Positions 49,039 through 61,538 of a stretch of DNA of 64,000 nucleotides are shown in pieces. Below the pieces are notes generated by a model. It was not told the DNA's origin and made no database searches. It worked only from the letters and a program-made list of their open reading frames with translations. The position numbers and the translations under genes are program-made. Positions within the stretch are counted from its first letter, which is position 1. Each line of letters opens with the position of its first letter. Source of the stretch: Loxodes magnus (Eukaryota > Ciliophora > Karyorelictea > Loxodida > Loxodidae); assembly GCA_946699065.1 (NCBI GenBank), contig CAMPDV010000380.1, positions 1 through 64,000 of the forward strand. The letters run 5' to 3'.

Positions 49039-50126
49039 TCAACTCGAAACTCTCCATTTTCTTATCATATTGTCAAGTCCTCCCGATACCAACCATCTAT
49101 TATCAACACTCAATGCTATAGAATCTATTGCATATTTATGCCCTTATAAAGTCTATATACACTCACCCTTATCAAAGTTCCAGATCTTGATTGTTTCATC
49201 GTAAGATCCAGAAAATATAACACTTGAATCAACACTTAACTGAATACTTCATACATAACTTGAGTGACCTTGAAGAGTACGAATACACTAACCAGAAGAG
49301 AAGTCCCATATCTTAATAGTACTGTCAACATAACCTGATATTATATACCTATTATCCTTAGACACTATCACCGATAAAACTGAGTCTGAATGCCCAGTAA
49401 GATTTCGCAAAAGCTGACCAGTCTAGAAATCCCAAATCTTTATAGTTGTATCAGAAGATCCCGATATAATATATCTAGATTCATAGGAAATTACTACCGA
49501 TATAACATATGAAGTATGACCCGACAAAGTTCTTTGGAGAGCACCATTGAGGAAATTTCAGATCTTTATAGTAGTGTCTTCAGATCCTGATATAATATAT
49601 CTAGAGTCTGGGGAAATTACTACCGAGGTAACTCTAGAAGTATGTCCCGTTATAATTCTTAGGATAGCACCAGTCTATAAGTTTCAGATCTTGATCGTGT
49701 TATCAGCAGATCCTGATACTATATAGCTAGAGTCTGAGGATATTACTACCGAGTTAACTGAGGAAGTATGTCCCGTTAAAGTTCTTATGAGAGCACCTGT
49801 CTGGAAATTCCAGATCTTTATAGAATTTTCTGGATATCCTGAACTTGATACTATTCAATTCAGGTCACTTGATATGGATAACGATAACACAGCTGAAGAA
49901 TGAACAGTAAGGATTTAATCTAAAAAATATTAAAGAAATACCTTTACTTTGGTCATAACTGATCTTGTTTATTAACTTTTAGTAGTATAAGTTAGGCAGA
50001 ATTTCATACTTAAAATGAAGTAGAGATAATTTTCCCTAAAATGTGGCTTCTCGCTCTTAAGAGTTTTCTTAAAAAAATAATTTTAGTAAATTGCTTTTCT
50101 TTTTTCTCCGTTTCTTTTTTCTCCAT
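49039..50126 (-). pseudogene. WD40 seven-repeat protein, copy 3 (frameshifted)
   Basis: Exon 2 (49039-49919) is intact with seven WD repeats and the shared TGA end. Exon 1 (49942-50126) has one extra base near 50029 (gataatttt against gatatttt in copy 2), so the spliced frame breaks inside L-G-K-x-S-L-L. The 15-base N-terminal expansion of copy 2 is present. Repeat 1 begins L-T-V-H instead of L-T-G-H. Either the copy is inactivated, the base is a sequencing error, or translation starts at an internal ATG in the unspliced frame. Confidence 0.75.
49920..49941 (-). other. Predicted 22-nt intron (WD40 copy 3)
   Basis: Same sequence, length and position as in copies 1 and 2. Confidence 0.55.
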
Positions 50127-51525
50127 TTTAATTTTTATAACTTACTTCAATAAATATTTAATTAAAATAACTCAATTAATTTTACTTACTTAATTTCAAT
50201 ACAATTAAACAATTAAATTATTTATTAAGCATACTTATAAATATCTTCTAAAACATTGATTTTTCTATTTTTGTCTTAAAAAAAGACAAGATAATAAACT
50301 AATAGTGTACAAACTTTTACAATTTTAATTATTTTATATCCTTTTACTTTTAAATATAAGGATAATTTATTATATCAAAAGTTTTATAACGAAGAATTAT
50401 ATCCTTATTATAATAACTTTAATATGCATTTATTAGTTACTACTTATTTGTGCTTTAAATCAAAGACTCTTAATAAGAATAACTTATTTCTTTATAGACC
50501 CTTTTAAATAATAAATAAAATATTACAATTCTTTTAAATCTACTGTTATTAATTATTATTTTTCACTTACATTTAATCAAAAAATTATTTGTTTAATCTT
50601 TTTACTAATTAAAAAAAATTAAATAAAATAAGTTTCTTATTAATTAGTTTGAATAAATATTAAAAAACATCAAATTATTTAAAAAAAAACATTTTTAGAA
50701 TTTATAATATAAACTCTTTTAATTGCCCACTTTCTTACTACTATTTAATTAAAACTTTTTATTTATAATGGTCTCTCTTATAATTATAAACTAATATAAT
50801 TACTTATAATGTTGATTCTAAGCAAAATATATAAATGTAATAAATATAAGTAGTAAAAAGTAAATATTTAATCTAACTATAAATGGTGTATCACTAATTA
50901 TATCTTACAATTATTAAATAGTAATATTTAATTTTATTATTAAAATAAGCTTTAATATGTTTAATTATATCTATTAAATACTTAATATTTTATCCTTTTA
51001 GCTTTATTAGTTATTAATTAATTTCTCTTTAATTTAGATATTAGATTAGTTATAATTAATACATTTAGATAACTTTCTCTTTTTTCAGCAAACTAATATT
51101 ATATTTATTATTTATGTTATTTTTGTAATTATCATTTCTAATTAATAATACCTAAATTATTCTAGATTATTTAAAGATAAAAACTTAATTCTATTATTAT
51201 ATACAAATCTATATTATATTGTTAACACTATTAATACTCTCTTTCTTAAAATTAGTTGTTTGTTACTAAGAAAATTATAAGCTTATAAGAAAGCATATTT
51301 TTACTATCTTCTATTATTATTTTCCGAATTAATAGAAAGAGTAAACTTAACATAATATGTTTCTTTGTAATAAGTATGAGATAATATAAGTATTAGATTA
51401 GCTAGTATAAGCTATTTAAAACTAAAATTAAAGCCACAATAAATCCTAGTCTAGTTGACTTTAGTCATAAAATTTAAAAAGAATACAGTCTTTAGTAGTA
51501 ATAAGAAAGGATTTAAATAAACATA

Positions 51526-52560
51526 ATGAAAGTGAGAAAAAAATTAAACCTACAAGATAAGAGTTTTAAAGCTTAAATTTAAATTTATTAATTAAAAGAT
51601 TTAAGAATATCATTTGCTATCTAGAATGAAATAGCTGCTAAACTTTAATTTTTTTCTGAATAAATTAAAATAATCAATTGCAACCAAAAGGCATGTTTGA
51701 TATTTAAAAAATATTTAAGTTTGCAAGTAGTTACAAATTGGATATTGAGCATGGTTTAACAAGTGCTTCTTAAGAAAAATAGAATAACAAAAGTTTTATA
51801 GAAGAATAAATATTATAGAATTCCAGTGCTTCTAAATAGAAAAAAAAGAAGTCACTAAAATTTAATTAATCAAAGTCTTAAATAAAAAAGTTGTGATTAA
51901 ATGAGAAATGTATATGTCCAAAGGGGTTGCCAAAATGTCTATTTTGAACTTATAAATCTAAGAATTTTCCTTTTGAAAAAAACAAAAAAATGTAAATCCT
52001 TCTAGAACTAGAATATTCAATGGCTTTTATAAAATTTAGATTGAAATATTCATGCAATAGCTCGAGATCTAAATTCTCAAAGTAGCATAATTTTACACAC
52101 TCTTTAAGTTTTTCAATTTCTTGATTATCTTAAATCAAAAGTTTTCAGTTACGTTTATTTTTTATTCTCTTAGGAATATAAAAATTGCTGTCTTTTTCTC
52201 CAACTTTGCAATATCTTAGATTGAATTTGCTACTTCATTCACTACACTATTCAATAGGCATAAATTTAAATCCCAAAACTACAACATTCATACTTTAGTC
52301 TTTTGAAAACATTATCAGTCTAATCCTTTAAAGCTCTATATGCTTAACTTCCCTTTTCTTAATTTAGATCATATTACCCTAATTGATTTTCCTTATATCT
52401 CTAAGCTAAAATAAACCTAAAATATTAACTACCATAAAAAGCATTAAAGCTAGATTTTATTTTTAAATTAGTTTATTGATACTTATTAGCAAATTTCTTG
52501 TAAATAAAAGCTTAGAATGAAATATATAGTATATTTAAAGGTTTAATGTATCTTGTTAGT
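51526..52560 (+). pseudogene. Cys-rich ORF of segment B (D2 copy, frame-broken)
   Basis: Starts M-K-V-R-K-K-L-N-L-Q-D-K like the D1 copy, but an extra base near 51650 shifts the frame and the third Cys codon is TTT. About 95 bases present in D1 are missing near 52165. Confidence 0.4.
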
Positions 52561-52677
52561 TTATTAAGATACATAAATAAGAAGTATTATACAGAATTAG
52601 GCTATCTTTAATTAAAGATACTGAGTCTAGTAATCTTAATAATATATTAATTTAACTAGTAATGCTCCAATAAATAA

Positions 52678-54022
52678 TCAATTAAATACTTTAATGGATT
52701 TATTAACTCTGAGGCTAGTACTTTGAAGTTGTTTTTTGGTCAGTTTGAACTTGCTTTCTTCTCTAATCATTTCAATTTACTGCTCATTGATATGTAGTTC
52801 CTCGCTCTTACACTTAGTTTGTCTTTCTTTAACATAAATTTTAAGAAGATAAACTGAAAGAAACTAAGCCAGCAACTAAACTATCTTAATTGATTCATAT
52901 AAGCAAACAGCTACTTTGAAGGTAAATCTACTTCATAGCCTCAATATTGTAAATCTTCTAAAAAAGAGTCATATGAAGTTGTCTATTTTCTTTTACGAAA
53001 AGCTTTAAAATAAATCTATCAAATTTTTTTGTTTTAAGCTCCAGATTCCACTTATTAGGTAAGTAAATGATATATATGTTCCTTAATCCTTAAATCTTAT
53101 AGCTTAAATTGATTATTTTTTTGCTTTTTTCTTCCCTTTTAAAGAAAGTTGCTTATTATCTTTTTACTGCTAGATTAAACTCCTCATTGTAGCTTAGCTC
53201 TGAGACTAAACTTGCAATTTAAAAAATTGAAAGCAGGGAGTTTAAAAAATTTTTACTAGTCAGCTTTACTTGGCAGTTATATTCAGCATGTTAAAAGTAA
53301 TAGGAGACTCATTGAGAATCTTTAATTTTAAATATCTATCGTTGATGGGATATTCCTATACTTTTTTCTTTTTTTAATTCCTTTAGTTCAAACTATTCTT
53401 TCATAGTAATAATTTTTCTAAACCTCTGCTGGTTTTATCAGATAATCTTTAAACTATATTTAGTTTCTTTCAAATCTACCCGTTTATATCCAACGAGGTC
53501 TGGATTAAAAGCTAACCGTCTATTTCGTTTCTATCTTTGAAGATGTGACTTTATTTTAAAGATTAAGTTTCATACTGGGAATGTTTTGTTTTTGGTATTT
53601 CGTCTTTTTCTGTTTCTTTGATTTTATTCGGGTATCAGGCTTAATATTATATATATCAAAATATAGCGAAAAAACTTCCAAAGCTTGATTAGTCTTCTAT
53701 ATATTTTTCTGTTTATCAAGCATTTCTAACTACAAAAATATCGCAATTCTAGCAATGAAGTTAAGTAGAAATCAGACAGCAATTGAATGTTCTCCGCAGC
53801 CTTCATCAAAGAGTTCAAAATTTTTAGCAATCCTTAGAGAAATTAACATCACTAATAAGAATCTCTCGTTTGGAAGTATTTGAGGCTTTTAAATATTTCT
53901 TAGATGAATTCATAGACAAAACCAGTCAAGCAATTAATGACAAATATAAGATTGTCCAAATACCTCGCTTTATCTTAATTTTAAGCTCATTCTTAGTGTC
54001 TATTATTTGCTTCATTCAACAT
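52678..54022 (-). pseudogene. Unidentified protein with frame breaks
   Basis: The minus strand reads as about 430 residues in several frames, each with good codon texture: F-E-L-F-D-E-G-C-G-E-H-S-I-A-V-W-F (about 53805-53755, W=TGA), K-E-T-E-K-D-E-I-P-K (about 53615), L-N-E-S-P-I-T-F-N-M-L (about 53300), L-V-S-E-L-S-Y-N-E-E-F-N-L-A-V-K-R (about 53190) and a C-terminal coil I-N-E-Q-Q-I-E-M-I-R-E-E ending at TGA 52678-52680 after K-V-F-N. ATG at 54020-54022 is one possible start. I recognise no family. Confidence 0.4.
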
Positions 54023-54325
54023 TCTCTACTTTTTACTAAAATTTGGACTATAGAAATTGATATCTGACTCTGTCTTTTAGATCACTGTTTCTTATTAGAA
54101 TAGAATTAAATTTTCATCTTGCTGACTTTTCTTTAATGTTCCTTTATTCACCATATAAAGATCTAAAGGAATTGCCAATAAACAACTTCAAGTAAGTTTT
54201 TAAGCTTCACATATTACTAGACTAGACTAAGGTTTTTATTAGATCTCACTATCTTGAATCTATTAAACTGATTGGTATTCAAACGTAGTAAGCTAATTAC
54301 ACCTCACTCACTATAACTACAAATA

Positions 54326-55149
54326 ATGGTAAACCTTAATATATTTAAAAGAAGTAAAAGCTTGTTATTTTAATAGCAACTTATTTTAACCTAAATAGAC
54401 AAATAATTAGATATTAAAGTAGCAAGGATATAAGATTAACAACCTAGCTTAATTAACTAATCACTATATCCTAATTTTAATAGCCTAGCATTATTATATT
54501 ACAGTTACTAAGACTATTAGCAACCCTTTATTTTAACAAAGCAGCTTATTAGTATTATATATTTAGTGCTTTAATGTAAAGACTATAAGAGATATACTTA
54601 TAACATTTAAATAATTATTAACCATGTATCTTAGTAATAGCACATCTATATACTATTGTAGAACTTTTAATTTTATAGTGGAAATAGTTAATATGCTTAA
54701 TTTATTATATTTTTGGTTATTAAACAATATAATGCTAAAAAGGCTAAAGACTTTTTTAAAAAAACTAATACAAAATTTTATCCTTCAAACAAATTCCTGG
54801 AATACAAATTCTATCAATATTGGAATTTTCGCAAAAGATTTACCCAATAGGTGGAAAATTCTAAAGAGCCTTAAATGATTATTTCTTTTATCCATAGGCT
54901 ATTAGCAAACAGACTTGAATAATATTGTACGACTTTATAATTATAATATGTTAGATTAAAAGTGAAGATCAGTAAGACTCTTAAGAAATAATATAACTAG
55001 GAATAAAGCTAAAATATCAATTCCATTTTGAGGGTTTCTAATACTTATTTACTAATAAGTATCGAATAGCATTTATTTGATAATTATAAACTTGATAGTG
55101 TTTGTTTAATATAATATAGAGAAGGTATTAAAACATTTTGTTAGAAAAA
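54326..55149 (+). CDS. Unidentified ORF upstream of LINE1
   Basis: From ATG 54326-54328 one frame gives about 270 residues with Gln from TAA/TAG throughout: an N-terminal polar part, a hydrophobic Ile/Leu/Tyr-rich centre, and a basic C-terminal part with Y-Q-Y-W-N-F-R-K-R-F (about 54800) and S-F-I-H-R-L-L-A-N-R-L-E. No frame break is visible. It has no TGA before running out of frame into the LINE 5' end (first TGA about 55195), so its own 3' end may have been cut by the LINE insertion, or it may be upstream retroelement sequence. Confidence 0.4.
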
Positions 55150-58100
55150 AAATGGACGAAATATAGAATTCACTAGTTTTTAATAGTGACTCTTCTTTAA
55201 TTAATTTCAAAGAAGCTGCAAATTCATAGGAAAAGCATAGGCAGGTGCATTAAAATCTCCAAACGAAAGATTTGTAGTAACTACAAATTAAATAAGTAAA
55301 CCTAATAATGAATTTATTAAGGTAACTACTTAAAAATTGTAGTCAAAAACCGGAAAACAAATTCATACACGACCATTAAAACTACTTAGGAACTCTCTTC
55401 AACGTGGATATTAATTGTAGCGTATTATGAAAGTGAAATCAACCTATAAATAGATGAACAGATTAACCGCCTAAAATAATACCGCGAAAGATACGAAACG
55501 ATTACCTAAGAAATCTTTCCAAAAATAAGATATTATCTTAGATAGTTAGAATTCTAAAGATATACCTTAAAATCCTAATTAAAATTCAAATAAAGATATC
55601 CTTTTATGATAGTCAAAAATAACATAAACTTAAGATTAATTTTTGAATAATACTAATTAACAATTCTATTAAATTTCAAATAACTAAATTAATCAGAAAT
55701 AAAATAATATTACTAATCCTGATAATTCAAATAATCATTATTTACCTGATCTTCAGAGCAAACAACCTTAAAATTAAACTGCTGATTTAAGAAATGTAAT
55801 ATAAAATCAAATAATTAATTAGTCTAATGAGAACTTATTTACCTTAGAAATAAAAGAACTTAAACATAATATATAAAGACTTATAGATAAGAACCAATAA
55901 TTAAATGAAATGCTAATTAATATAAAAGCAAAATATGAACGAGATATTGAAACATTGATAAGTAACTAAGAAATATCCAAAATATATTATAAAACTTATA
56001 TAAATAAAATTTATTATAAATATAAACAATTATAGAACAATTTTTAGTCAATCAAATCTGATATATAGCAATATCACAAAAAATGCTATCAAAATAACTA
56101 GTTCATAAAATTACTTAAACAAACTTCTCCACTTATTACAGTAACTAAATAGTTTAAACAGATGAAATAATTAGTATAGTTCAAGAAATTTAGATATAAT
56201 AGAAAAACTATGAGAATTAAGTCAATTCAATAGATGAAATATAATCTAATTAAGAGATTCAAATTGAAGCTAATGCTAATTAAAGCTTTACTTAAGCTTA
56301 AATGATAGGAGTAAATAATTCACTATGCCAAAACTTTAATAAAATTAGAAATTTTACTTAGATTGAAATAGATAACTTTCTAAATAAAACTTAGCAAGGA
56401 TATCAATAGACTATATTAGAATAGAACTAATATTTACTTTAACAAATTACCTAATAAAAAATAATAACCGAAATTTAACTCCAAGAGTTATATTCTTAAT
56501 ATTAAAAATTATAAAACTAAAATAAGTAATTTATAGATTAAGAATAGAAAGCTTAAATGGAAATTTTAACTTTTAAAATCGAATTAGATAAGTAAAGATA
56601 ATAAAACTATGAAATAAATATAGCTTTTCAAAATTAAATTCTATTAAAAAATAAGGAAATTCAAATGTATAAAGAATTATTTTAGAAGAAGTAATTAGTA
56701 GATGCATAAACTTAGACATTATATGGAAATATTTAAACAAAGGATAGTATTATCTAAACAGATAATATAAATAAATAATAAACAGCTTTTTTGTGTCAAA
56801 AATTTACTCAAACAAGTATAATCAAGCAAGACAAGTTAATGTAAACTTAAAATAATTAATAGAAAGCATCAACTAATGCTATTATAACATAACATAATAA
56901 CTAATACTGTCAAGTTAAATTGCCAGATGAAGATTTTGTTTTACTATAGCATTAATATCACTAACTCAACTTAAAATTCATTTAAAGTACCCAAAATATA
57001 TAGACACTTGAGATAAAAATAGAAGTGTTTTAAAAACTTAATTAAAATTTGAAAACAGATATATTTAATTATTCTACTAAAAGATGACAAAAAGATTAAT
57101 AAAACTAAACAGATTCGATCGATGCTATTTATCAGAATTAAACCTTATCTTCCAATATTAATCTTAATATTCTTAAAAGGAAACATGAAGAAGAAGATAA
57201 AACAATTCCACCAGCAAAACGTATGAGTAAACATAATAATAAAAAAGAGTGCGATTAAATAATATGTTATTTCAATCTGACTAGTCTATAACTTTAAAAG
57301 TTTATTAAATCAGAAACTTGAAGACGTCCATAGTACGAAATGTACAATATATAAGGTAGATATGTCACAGTTTCTTAAGATTTAGAATAAGGTACATGTG
57401 ATAGTGTGAAAAGTAAAATTGATATAGATAGAAAGCTACTTAAAAAATATACGACGTAAGTAATATATATTTTGATACAATATTTTCATTAACATCCTGA
57501 GTATGGAAAAAGATTAGTACATATTTAGATTAACCAATAAGGATAGAAAAGCATTTGCATTTACGAAAGTAGTCTACCTGCAGGATCGGAAAAAATTAGA
57601 AAGGACTAATAAATTTAAAAAATAAAGATGGGACATATAAATATTAATGGAATAGCGAGCAAGTGCTTGAATATTGAAGAATTTATCAGAGATAACAGTA
57701 TAGATATTTTATCAATAAACGAAACCTGATAAAAAGATGACTTTCCTCCAATATTGATAAATGGATTTAAAACATATTTTAAGAACTCAGGAAAAGGAGG
57801 AGGTGTATGCTTAATTGTAGGAGAAGAATTTAATAGTACAGAAATACATATATAAGTTGAAAAAAAAAAAATCGATTCATAACAATTAAACTGGATAATA
57901 CTTTAATCACGTCTCGTTACATGCCTGATAATGGAAAAAGTTAAGATGTTAAAGATTTAGCTTATGAGCAACTAAATACATTGCTGAATTTATATAATGA
58001 TAATCCACATATACTAATGGGAGATTTCAATGCTCTTTTATAAGGCTTCGGTGATAATCCTGAAAATGCTTATGATAATAACATTATATTATAAGAATTC

Positions 58101-61065
58101 TTACTATAAAACGATCTTGAGATAGTGAATGATAGCAACATTAATACATGTATTCACAAAGGAACAGGAAAAACGTATTGTAATGATTATATCATTATAA
58201 ACAACCATTTGAACGTTAATTAGTTTGCAAATTTCACTGCTCATAATAATAGTTTATTTTCTGATCATATTCCAATCACTGTCGACTTTATCAATAATTC
58301 TATAGTATATTGGGAAAAGATAACTCAGAGAAAATATAAAATAAATAGGTTATAAGATGCAATAGATAGGCAAAAATATTAAGAATCTTTCCTACAAACT
58401 TATCTAGAATTCTTTTAAATAGATTAAGATAATCTTGAAGATTAATATGAATGCATCAAAAGTAATATTTAAGACAATGCTGATCAAACATTAGGTTCGT
58501 TTATTCCAGACTCAAATTATAACAAACTTCCTCGAGCTCGCACAAAGAAATATATAGAGGCAAAAAGAGCTAACTCAGAATATAAGGAAGCTCACATAAA
58601 ATTTGGAAGAATAAACTAGCAAGTAATTAATCTTCATGAGGTAGCAAAACGACTTTGGAAAGGCTTCAAGTATAATCTATGAAAATTAAAAAAAACAAAG
58701 CAAAAAAGAAATTTCTACTTCTTAATGGAGATTCTAGGGAAATTTTTTCACAAGCTAAGAAAATTCTAAACCCTTTGAAGAGAAATACTATGAACTTTAA
58801 TTAAGAAATCAAAAATAAATTCATTGAATCATGGGAAAATTGTGTTTTTAACAAGTATTCTAATCTAACTCAAGAATAGATAAATCTTAGTAATTAAAAA
58901 ATAGATAAAATATACGATAATATTTAAGAAATTAAAGATTATCCACTCTCGTATTTGTAAGGATTTTATCTTTTTACCATACAAGAAATACAAAAAATTA
59001 TAAAAGAAATTATGAATGGAAAAGCAGCTTTTTCAGCTTGAATAAAAAGTGAACTTCTGAAATATGGTGGATAATATTTATTAATAATTCTTCATTCTTT
59101 TCTGAATAATATGCTAAGACTTGGAAGAATCCCTTAGGAATTAAATTTATCGGTGATAATTCCAATATTTAAAAAAGGAAATAAAGATGATTGGAAACTG
59201 ACGACCTATTTCTCTTATTAATACTATTCTAAAACTATATGATAAAGCTTTAACAAAAAGACTATACAATCTGATTTATTAGAGAAATTTGATTCACCCT
59301 TCATAAATGGGATTTATGAAAAACAGATAAACAACTTAATAAATTTGAATAATATAACAAATAATTGATAACTATCGGAAATGTGCTAAAGGTAAGACTA
59401 AATTGATAGCAACACTGATAGACGTTGAAAAAATGTTTGACTCAATAGAAAGAAGACTCTTGTTTGATTAACTTAAGAGAGTTAAACTACCACTTGGAAT
59501 AATAATAGCCTTAGAATCGTTTTATAAAAACCTAAATTCTTCATTTATCATAGATGGAAAGAGCACCAGAACTTTATAATTTAACAATGGAGTTATGTAA
59601 GGAAGTTCTCATGGACCAGTTTTAGCATTATTATATTATGACATAGTAATTAGATATCTGGAAAGTAAAAGTAACTAATTGGGATTTAAATGCCAGGATT
59701 CAAGTATTAGCTTCGCTTGTAGAGGATGGTTAGATGATCTTATTCTTCTTTCCAAATCTGCAAAGTAGATGTAGGAGTTAATAAATGAAACAAGTAAGAT
59801 TTTTGCATAAACTCACTTAAAGATCAATGTTATAAAATCTGAATGCATATAAATTTTAAAGAGAAATTGGGGATAATAAAACTTAAATTTATGATTAGAA
59901 AGTGAACCAATTATTTAAAAAGATCAAGTAACATATTTAGGTGTAATTCTACATAAGAAGAAGAATTTTAATCCTCATTGTTGAGAAGTCGCGTTCAAGT
60001 ATAAAGCTGCAATGAAGAAAGCTGTTTTTTAACTGATGAGATATAAGAATGTGACTCCTTGACATTTTAAAACTTATGAGACATTTTATGCTACCTAAAG
60101 CAGAATATGGAGGAAAACTAGTACCATGGTGTATTCAAAAAGGAATAACTGGAGTTTTGAATAGAATTGAGTCAAACATGAGAATGATTCCAAAAAAGCA
60201 TTTTAAGCAGCAATTTCAGCTTTTAAAAATCATGCTATATAGATTTAAACTTGCTACTTTTTAAGTACATTATGGCAATAAAGTTTTTTAATTATAATAT
60301 AAAATGAATTAAGAAAGCATTGATTTTCCAACATCGACAATAGGCTCTCTTTTCGATACCAACTGGAAAAAAGGGTTTCAATACTATGATCAAGTTTAGC
60401 AACTATCAGACCTCTATAGTATCAACCTGTAGAATTCCAAGATTAATACTAATTAAAAAACCTGAACTAAACATATAGGAGACAAAATACAAAATATTTC
60501 TATAATACAGCTACTCAAAAATTTAAGAGAATGAAAATAGCTAAAATATATACTGAGTAGTTTAGTAATCATAACCAATTTCCGCTAATTACTTATACTA
60601 AGTTGAGCAAATAATTTAGACAAGAAATTATCAGTATATATAAACTTAGAACCAAATCCTATAATTTTCCAAAAGATCTTTAAGATCGTCACTATCTTAT
60701 TGATAATCCCTACTGTATGTGTGGAGATTATGATACATTCGAGCACATTTTTAAATGTATATACTATTCTAATATAAGAGATTGACTATATTATAAAATT
60801 AAGGATTTATAAACTCCTTTCCGAAGTCTTATTGTATATTTAGATTTATAAATAAAAATATTTCGCAAGAAACTTGTTTCAAGAAGACTAGAATTATTAG
60901 AAATGGAAAAAGCAAAAAAGAAAGAAAAAAAGATGATATTATAACAAGAGTAATTATAAATTGATGAGATCAAGAATATAATTAAAAAACATTAACAACA
61001 TTTACTAATATCTATAATTGAAGGAAGCAATTCTTGCAGTTATAGATGTACAAAAACTCATTTAG
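55150..61065 (+). mobile_element. LINE (copy 1), full-length APE-type non-LTR retrotransposon
   Basis: About 5.9 kb. The 5' end is set by where similarity with LINE copy 2 begins (55150 and 37375), the 3' end by similarity with the 3' ends at 17785 and 44020 (motif tgaaggaagcaattc near 61023). The order is N-terminal region, long coiled coil, small folded domain, AP endonuclease, RT, post-RT region, zinc knuckle and a Lys/Glu-rich tail. I see no poly-A tail beyond the general A/T richness and could not define a target-site duplication. Confidence 0.8.
55152..61060 (+). pseudogene. LINE polyprotein: coiled coil, AP endonuclease, reverse transcriptase, zinc knuckle
   Basis: From ATG 55152-55154 (M-D-E-I-Q-N-S-L). 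After early frame breaks, one frame runs from about 56161 to the endonuclease with no stop: Gln-rich coiled coil to about 57160, a basic K-R-K-H...A-K-R-M patch (57173-57255), a domain with G-R-Y-V-T-V-S (about 57345), then M-G-H-I-N-I-N-G (57628). Endonuclease motifs: N-E-T-W (W=TGA 57727-57729), G-D-F-N (58019-58030), S-D-H (58260-58268). RT: motif A L-I-D-V-E-K-M-F-D-S (about 59415), motif B M-Q-G-S-S-H-G-P (TAA=Q at 59598), motif C W-L-D-D (59727-59738). The knuckle C-x-C-x7-H-x3-C is at 60714-60758. Single-base breaks near 57870, 58690, 59195 and 60080 make it inactive as written. It would reverse-transcribe its own RNA at nicked target DNA. Confidence 0.8.
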
Positions 61066-61538
61066 TTTAAAATTAAAATTAAAATAAATTAATTTTCTAT
61101 ATAATTCAAGGTTAAATTCTCAAAATATTTTTTAAAGAGTAATAATAATAAAAATTTAGTTTATTGCTCAAATTAATAAATTAAAGTATAATAAAATATC
61201 TTTACTTTTTAGACTTGAATAAAAATCTAAAGAACAGTAGACTTCTTCATCGATTGTTATTTTAACATATTGTTTAATGTAAAAAAATTTAGAATATGAA
61301 AATTTAAAAATGACCAATATAGAATAATTTCAGTATAATCTAATTTCTTTCTAATTAAAATACCCAAGCTTTTAATACTCTTTTCTTTAAATTTTAAAAT
61401 TTTTCTAGTTTTTCATTCAAACCTTTTAATAATAATTAATATAAATACATCTTCCCATTATTATTTTTTATATTATAGCTTACAATATTATTATACTAAG
61501 TTACTTTGAAATATAAGCTTTTATATATCTATTAATTG
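61066..61538. other. AT-rich spacer
   Basis: No coding or RNA signal seen between the LINE 3' end and the next gene. Confidence 0.5.

Larger units (their letters stand above)
41860..52570. repeat. Segmental duplication D2 (partner D1 at 15600-27965)
   Basis: The order is the same as in D1. Its left edge abuts the 3' end of LINE copy 2. Inside, the LINE body is shorter and partly inverted (44650-45510), the GC-rich insertion is absent, and the 40-base units number two instead of three. Confidence 0.85.

Noticed and set aside
57600-60800. UAR read as Glu (as in Blastocrithidia) instead of Gln
   Set aside because: The RT motif-B position before G is normally Gln, and the WD-repeat and coiled-coil contexts also fit Gln better.
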